A DNA stretch of 64,000 nt. Source: Marine Group I thaumarchaeote (GTDB lineage Archaea; Thermoproteota; Nitrososphaeria; Nitrososphaerales; Nitrosopumilaceae). The notes below the pieces were generated by a model. That model ran no database searches, was not told the origin of the DNA, and saw only the letters and a list, made by a program, of their open reading frames with translations. The stretch is taken from contig JACATG010000001.1 in the NCBI GenBank assembly GCA_013390905.1, positions 186,001-250,000 on the forward strand, written 5' to 3'. This document shows, piece by piece, positions 60,115-64,000 of this stretch (position 1 is its first letter; every line of letters begins with the position of its first letter). The translations under genes were made by a program, and so were the position numbers.

Positions 60115-60675
60115 ATGGAACGCTATATGCTACATTTCAAAAATAAAGCCTATGGTCCTGAGCATTCCCGTGAGATAATTAACAAGGCTAGAGATCTTAC
60201 ATCTGACATGAATGTGTCTGTAAGAGTTGCCAGAATTGCCACAAAATTTGTAGAGTTTGACGTGGGGGTTGAAAAAGAGGACCTTGACGCACTTGTTGAA
60301 AAACTATCCTCAATTGGACCTATAGATAATATCAGACATGTCATCGAAGAAGAGATCGATAAAGATCAAGGTGTCAAAGATGGAATTTTCTACTTTAACA
60401 ATGAAAGATTTTGGGAATGTCATGAGGCATTTGAAGGTTCTTGGAAAAAGTCTTTTGGACGAGAAAAAGAAATTATTCAAGGAATTCTTTTATTTGCAGT
60501 TGCATTTGCTCATGCTCAAGAAGATGAACTCAGTATTGGCGTTGGAATGCTAAGTCGAGTTTTAGAAAAATTAGGTACTTCACCTTCCATGTATAATTCA
60601 ATAGATCTAGACAGAATTAGAAACAAAGCAGTTGAAATGCAACAAGCAAACAACTTAGTTATATTTGAGATTTAA
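60115..60675 (+). CDS. DUF309-domain protein with N-terminal extension
   Basis: 186 aa. The C-terminal domain has the DUF309 signature: FYFNNERFWECHEAFEGSWKK followed by 'FGREKEIIQGILLFAVAFAHAQ'. The first 75 residues form a ferredoxin-like alpha/beta unit not part of DUF309. Function unknown; DUF309 proteins are all-helical and probably metal-binding via the FWExHE motif. It overlaps the convergent apgM by 17 bases. Confidence 0.82.
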   Translation: MERYMLHFKNKAYGPEHSREIINKARDLTSDMNVSVRVARIATKFVEFDVGVEKEDLDALVEKLSSIGPIDNIRHVIEEEIDKDQGVKDGIFYFNNERFWECHEAFEGSWKKSFGREKEIIQGILLFAVAFAHAQEDELSIGVGMLSRVLEKLGTSPSMYNSIDLDRIRNKAVEMQQANNLVIFEI

Positions 60676-61945
60676 TTAGTTCTATAGATTTTGAAACTAC
60701 TTCTGCTCCTTGAAGCAAACCAATACTTCCTTTCTTAGCTTGCTCTTCAGTCAATCTTGTAGTTCCATCATTTTTTATAAAATCACCTGAAACTATAATT
60801 GGAACAGGATCATCACTATGCCCTTTGTAAATACACGGCGTTGAATGATCAGCTGAAATGATAATTGCAACTTTACTTGAATCAATGTTTTCAACAAGAG
60901 TTTTGAAGAATCTCTGATCAATCTCCTCTATGTTTTTCATCTTACCAACTGCGTCTCCATCATGGCCAAACTCATCTGGTCCCTTGAGATGAACGTATAT
61001 TGCATTTTGAGTCTCCATTGCCTTTGCAGCAACTCTTGCTTTTTCTTCATAGTCTGTTAATCCACCAGCTTCAAATGTTTTCATCTTGAGAACTTCTGAA
61101 ATTCCAAGCTCAACTGGCATGTCAACTATGCATGAAAATTTCATAGCATATTTTTCATTAATTGGAATCACATCTGGAAGTTTGTTGCCTGCATCTCTAA
61201 GTAAAATGCAACTGAGCTGCTTTTTATTTTGCTCTTGTCGTCTCTTGTTAATTTTACTCTCTTTCAGAATATTGATTGATTGCTCTGAAAACTCATTTAC
61301 TAAATTTGCAGTAAATTTAGAATCTTCAGTTTCTTCTAGAGGTAAACATTTTTCAATTTTTAAGAAATCTCCAACAGCTTTTGCTACTCCCATGCCGCCA
61401 ATATTACTATATGCTGGATCTGTATTGGTAATTTTTGAAGATAGTTTTCTAGAGTCTACTCTAATTCTAACAGTTACTCTATGTCCAATTGTTGGAGAAA
61501 CCACAACTGATGTGTTCGGATGTGAAAATTTGATCTTTTCTTCAATTTCTTTTGCTACTCCATCTGCATCTTCTTTCTCAATTTGTCTTCCAGCTCTTCT
61601 ATCTATGATTATTCCTTCTTCATCTAATGTAGAATAATTACCTCTTAGTGCTAAATCTCCGTCCTTAAAGTCAATACCAATCCCTATTCCTTCTATCACT
61701 CCTCTACCAACATAATCTGTGTAATTGAATTTGTAACCTAACATGTTGAAAACAGCAATGTCTGATTCAGGCGCAATTCCTTTTCCAACAGAAATTACCT
61801 CTCCTATTGATCCATTACTGGCAATTTTGTCTAAAGTTGGTGTATTTGCAGCCTCTAGCGGTGTTTTTCCATCTAAATCCGGATGTGGAAGATCTCCAAC
61901 TCCATCTAAAAGAACGTAAATCATATGAATATTAGAATTATCCAT
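60659..61945 (-). CDS. apgM: 2,3-Bisphosphoglycerate-independent phosphoglycerate mutase, archaeal type
   Basis: 428 aa. 'LLDGVGDLPHPDLDGKTPLEAANTPTLDKI'-type N-terminus (core LDGKTPLEAANTPTLD), the phosphoryl-acceptor Ser in APESDIAVFNMLGY, and the metal sites in 'HLKGPDEFGHDGDAVGK' and ISADHSTPC. Interconverts 3- and 2-phosphoglycerate. With pgk (19.5 kb) it belongs to the gluconeogenic route. Confidence 0.94.
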   Translation of the reverse strand: MDNSNIHMIYVLLDGVGDLPHPDLDGKTPLEAANTPTLDKIASNGSIGEVISVGKGIAPESDIAVFNMLGYKFNYTDYVGRGVIEGIGIGIDFKDGDLALRGNYSTLDEEGIIIDRRAGRQIEKEDADGVAKEIEEKIKFSHPNTSVVVSPTIGHRVTVRIRVDSRKLSSKITNTDPAYSNIGGMGVAKAVGDFLKIEKCLPLEETEDSKFTANLVNEFSEQSINILKESKINKRRQEQNKKQLSCILLRDAGNKLPDVIPINEKYAMKFSCIVDMPVELGISEVLKMKTFEAGGLTDYEEKARVAAKAMETQNAIYVHLKGPDEFGHDGDAVGKMKNIEEIDQRFFKTLVENIDSSKVAIIISADHSTPCIYKGHSDDPVPIIVSGDFIKNDGTTRLTEEQAKKGSIGLLQGAEVVSKSIELIKSQI

Positions 61946-62140
61946 AATATTCCCTGTTCATTCAAGTTCTGATACTTTCCTTTAAAGTTTGCATCGGAAT
62001 ACACGATCAAATTAAAACATACATTTTTGATGAAACTATGATTTACCTAATTTTATGAAAATTCTATTGCACTTTTTTTATTTGTAATTTAATCATACTT
62101 TAGTAAACATTTTAACATCGATTTACTTCCAATAATAATT

Positions 62141-63157
62141 ATGGGAGATATGCGCAAGGGTTATGTTTCTGAGCGCTTCATGATTGTTACAAAAAAAGAC
62201 GACAAAGTTGTTGATCCAAGTAAATTTCCTTATGCTCCTGGTAATGAATCTATGACAAATCCTTCTGTTTTGTCTCTTGTTGCAAGAGAGGGAATGTTAC
62301 AACGTCTTCAAGACAATGAAGATGAATATGTAAAGAATTGGTCAATTAGAGTTTTTGAAAGTAAAAACCCAATTGTTTCAATAGAAGCTGAAAACTCTTA
62401 CAGTGAGAGACCCTTCTATAGCGAACCTGCATATGGTTATCATTACATTGTAGTTGCAACACCAAATAAAAAAGACACATTTGCAACAATTGACATTGAA
62501 CAATGGTCAAATGTTCTAGTCGTTGTTCAAGATAGAGTAAGATGGCTCTATACACAAAAAGGGGTAACTTATGTCTCAATTTATGGTGATCATGGTGAAC
62601 TAGCTGGGAATACAAATCCTCACCCGCACCTTCATCTTCTAACCTTTTCTACAATCCCACCAATTATTGAAGAGGAAGCAGAAGCCTCACACAAAATTCT
62701 AAATGAAAAAGGTGTTTGTCCAATGTGCCAGGTCATAAATGAGGAGACTGCTGGTCCAAGACAGGTTCTTCAAACAGATGGATTTATTGCATTTTGTCCA
62801 TGGTCTCCCTCTTACCCATACGAATTTTGGATTTCTCCTAAAAAACATGCCACTAGTTTCTCGAGAATTACTCAAAAAGAAATCAATGATTTGTCATTAA
62901 TTCTAAGGTCAACTTTGGGCGGCCTTTCAAAAACTATTAAAAATGTTTCATATAATTTGGTATTTCATCTTTCTCCTGAAAAGAAAAATAGTAAACAAAT
63001 TCATTGGCATCTTGAAATTTATCCAATTACAAAACCTTGGTCTGGATTAGAACGTGGATATGGAATTTTCTTAAATGATGTCTCTCCTGAACAAGCTGCA
63101 GAACAACTTGGTGCAGCATGTAGAAAAGAATTAGCTAACCTAGTTGGAATTACTTGA
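62141..63157 (+). CDS. galT: Galactose-1-phosphate uridylyltransferase-like (HIT superfamily)
   Basis: 338 aa. The GalT/HIT histidine sites are NPHPHLHLL near residue 160 and QIHWHLEIYP near the C-terminus. A zinc site GVCPMCQV is also present. It transfers nucleotidyl groups between sugar phosphates. A long upstream non-coding gap of about 195 bases (61946-62140) shows no recognisable feature. Substrate uncertain; related enzymes act on other sugar or nucleotide phosphates. Confidence 0.85.
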   Translation: MGDMRKGYVSERFMIVTKKDDKVVDPSKFPYAPGNESMTNPSVLSLVAREGMLQRLQDNEDEYVKNWSIRVFESKNPIVSIEAENSYSERPFYSEPAYGYHYIVVATPNKKDTFATIDIEQWSNVLVVVQDRVRWLYTQKGVTYVSIYGDHGELAGNTNPHPHLHLLTFSTIPPIIEEEAEASHKILNEKGVCPMCQVINEETAGPRQVLQTDGFIAFCPWSPSYPYEFWISPKKHATSFSRITQKEINDLSLILRSTLGGLSKTIKNVSYNLVFHLSPEKKNSKQIHWHLEIYPITKPWSGLERGYGIFLNDVSPEQAAEQLGAACRKELANLVGIT

Positions 63158-63199
63158 TTTTCTGAATGGTTTATTTATCAACTAAAATTTGTTAGAATT

Positions 63200-63640
63200 A
63201 TGGCAACTGAGACATGGCTTACAATTCTCAGTGTTTGTTTATTTGCAATGTTTGTAGGGGAAATGATTTCAGTTTACAACTTTTTAATTAATATCCCTGA
63301 AGATGATGGATTTCTGAGAGCATTTTCAGCAGATGCAAAAATACTGCAGTTCATTTCCATTGGCATTGCACCAGCTGGAATTTTAGCTGGAATTGCCTTC
63401 ATCATGTCGAAACATTATGGTTCAAAACGAATTGGTGGAATGATTATTGTAGGTGGAATAATTTTGTTAGTTGGAATGTATGTTTGTTATTCAATGCTAG
63501 ATAAAATTGATGATTATTATATTACAGATTCTGTAAAGTATTCACCAATTTTGTTTATGGTGCTGTCTGTTCCTGTAATGGGTGTTGGGGCTTATTTGAT
63601 GAAGCTAAAAAAAAGGCGACCTAAAAAACAATACTTCTAG
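63200..63640 (+). CDS. Uncharacterised four-helix membrane protein, 146 aa
   Basis: Four hydrophobic segments (about residues 6-30, 48-68, 80-98, 115-135) with a lysine-rich end KKRRPKKQ. No family motif. The GALAGI-like and GGMIIVGGIIL segments suggest a small integral membrane protein. It overlaps the convergent acetyltransferase by four bases. Confidence 0.65.
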   Translation: MATETWLTILSVCLFAMFVGEMISVYNFLINIPEDDGFLRAFSADAKILQFISIGIAPAGILAGIAFIMSKHYGSKRIGGMIIVGGIILLVGMYVCYSMLDKIDDYYITDSVKYSPILFMVLSVPVMGVGAYLMKLKKRRPKKQYF

Positions 63641-64000
63641 ATATGATCAAATCTTAATTCATTTGCAATATGCTTAAACCCAAGTTTTTCATAAAATGGT
63701 TTTACATCATCCGTGCAATCTAAAATTGTCTTGTAGCAACCTCGATTTTTTGCAAATTCAAGAAGATACTTCATAATTTTTTCACCAATTCGCTGTCCTT
63801 GAAAATTCTTATCTACCACAACATCTTCAATATGACCAACTAATCCTCCACTGTGAATAAATTTTATCTCTATCAGAAGTGTTGTGGTTCCTACTATTTT
63901 TCCATCTAATTCGGCAACTACTATGACATGATCTGGGTTTGAACTAATTTTTTCAAAAATCTCTTCAGCTTTATTTCGTTCAATATCACTTGTTTGTCTT
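63637..64000 (-). CDS. GNAT-family N-acetyltransferase, 5' end cut by the window
   Basis: The frame is open to the right edge, so this is partial; the visible 121 residues include an N-terminal 'VIVVAELDGKIVGTTTLLIEIKF', the acetyl-CoA-binding QGQRIGEKIMKYLLEFA and the terminal 'DDVKPFYEKLGFKHI'. The pattern, including 'GLVGHIEDVVVDKNFQG', is close to glucosamine-6-phosphate N-acetyltransferase (Gna1). Substrate not determined. Confidence 0.82.
   Translation of the reverse strand, partial: RQTSDIERNKAEEIFEKISSNPDHVIVVAELDGKIVGTTTLLIEIKFIHSGGLVGHIEDVVVDKNFQGQRIGEKIMKYLLEFAKNRGCYKTILDCTDDVKPFYEKLGFKHIANELRFDHI

Noticed and set aside
61086-61637. 183-codon plus-strand frame inside apgM
   Set aside because: Antisense shadow of a well-supported phosphoglycerate mutase gene; Ser/Ile-rich composition is typical of reverse-strand artefacts.

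Overview
The window is AT-rich, gene-dense archaeal DNA that looks like a marine ammonia-oxidising thaumarchaeon (Nitrososphaerota, Nitrosopumilus type). Archaeal markers include TFB, Gar1, SRP19, SRP54, S8e, S24e, S27ae, eIF-1A, eIF-5A, Pus10, an archaeal phosphoglycerate mutase, tRNA genes with introns and an archaeal C/D box sRNA candidate. The urease cluster, the SbtA/SbtB-type bicarbonate transporter, the split siroheme/heme pathway and a cold-shock protein fit that lineage. No rRNA, insertion sequence, prophage or CRISPR array is visible.

Layout. 0-2.8 kb: small conserved unknowns, a decayed beta-propeller remnant and a PRC-barrel gene cut by an in-frame TAA. 2.9-4.7 kb: a two-gene ABC exporter. 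4.9-7.9 kb: phosphate uptake (DUF47 + Pit) and bicarbonate uptake (SbtA + SbtB). 7.9-9.4 kb: an arsenic-type module (ArsR, interrupted arsenate reductase, aquaglyceroporin). 9.4-13.1 kb: hemL-hemC-SUMT-hemD. 14.3-19.5 kb: sufB-sufD-Rieske-sufS-sufU plus a zinc-ribbon protein. 19.5-25.4 kb: pgk, a PAP2 phosphatase, a lysine-repeat protein, an OB-fold protein, tRNA-Leu and membrane/HD proteins. 25.4-31.6 kb: hemB, hemA, precorrin-2 dehydrogenase, a fused siroheme decarboxylase and a chlorite-dismutase-fold (coproheme-decarboxylase-like) protein. 31.6-36.1 kb: sufC, tfb, gar1, SRP19, S8e, scpB, scpA. 36.2-38.8 kb: alcohol dehydrogenase, a broken Lrp-type regulator, eIF-1A, cold-shock protein and tRNA-Tyr.

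38.8-53.4 kb is the accessory nitrogen region. It holds divergent ureABC and ureEFGD, an operon of arginase-family ureohydrolase, a divergent UreA-like protein and a His-rich nickel-transporter-like protein, a TPR protein, an SSS-family (probably urea) transporter, and a degenerate group II chaperonin with a His-rich tail. 53.4-64 kb returns to housekeeping: eIF-5A, a C/D sRNA, DPH6, SRP54, Pus10, S27ae, S24e, DUF309, ApgM and a GalT-like protein.

How they fit: heme and Fe-S synthesis supply redox cofactors, SbtA/SbtB would feed bicarbonate to carbon fixation, and the urea/ureohydrolase region would supply ammonia and CO2. The strongest candidates for something undescribed are the ureohydrolase/UreA-like/NicO operon and the neighbouring chaperonin, which has lost both expected catalytic aspartates and gained a histidine tail. 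Three genes (PRC-barrel, arsenate reductase, Lrp-type) are each split by a single in-frame TAA, which suggests recent gene decay or sequence error.
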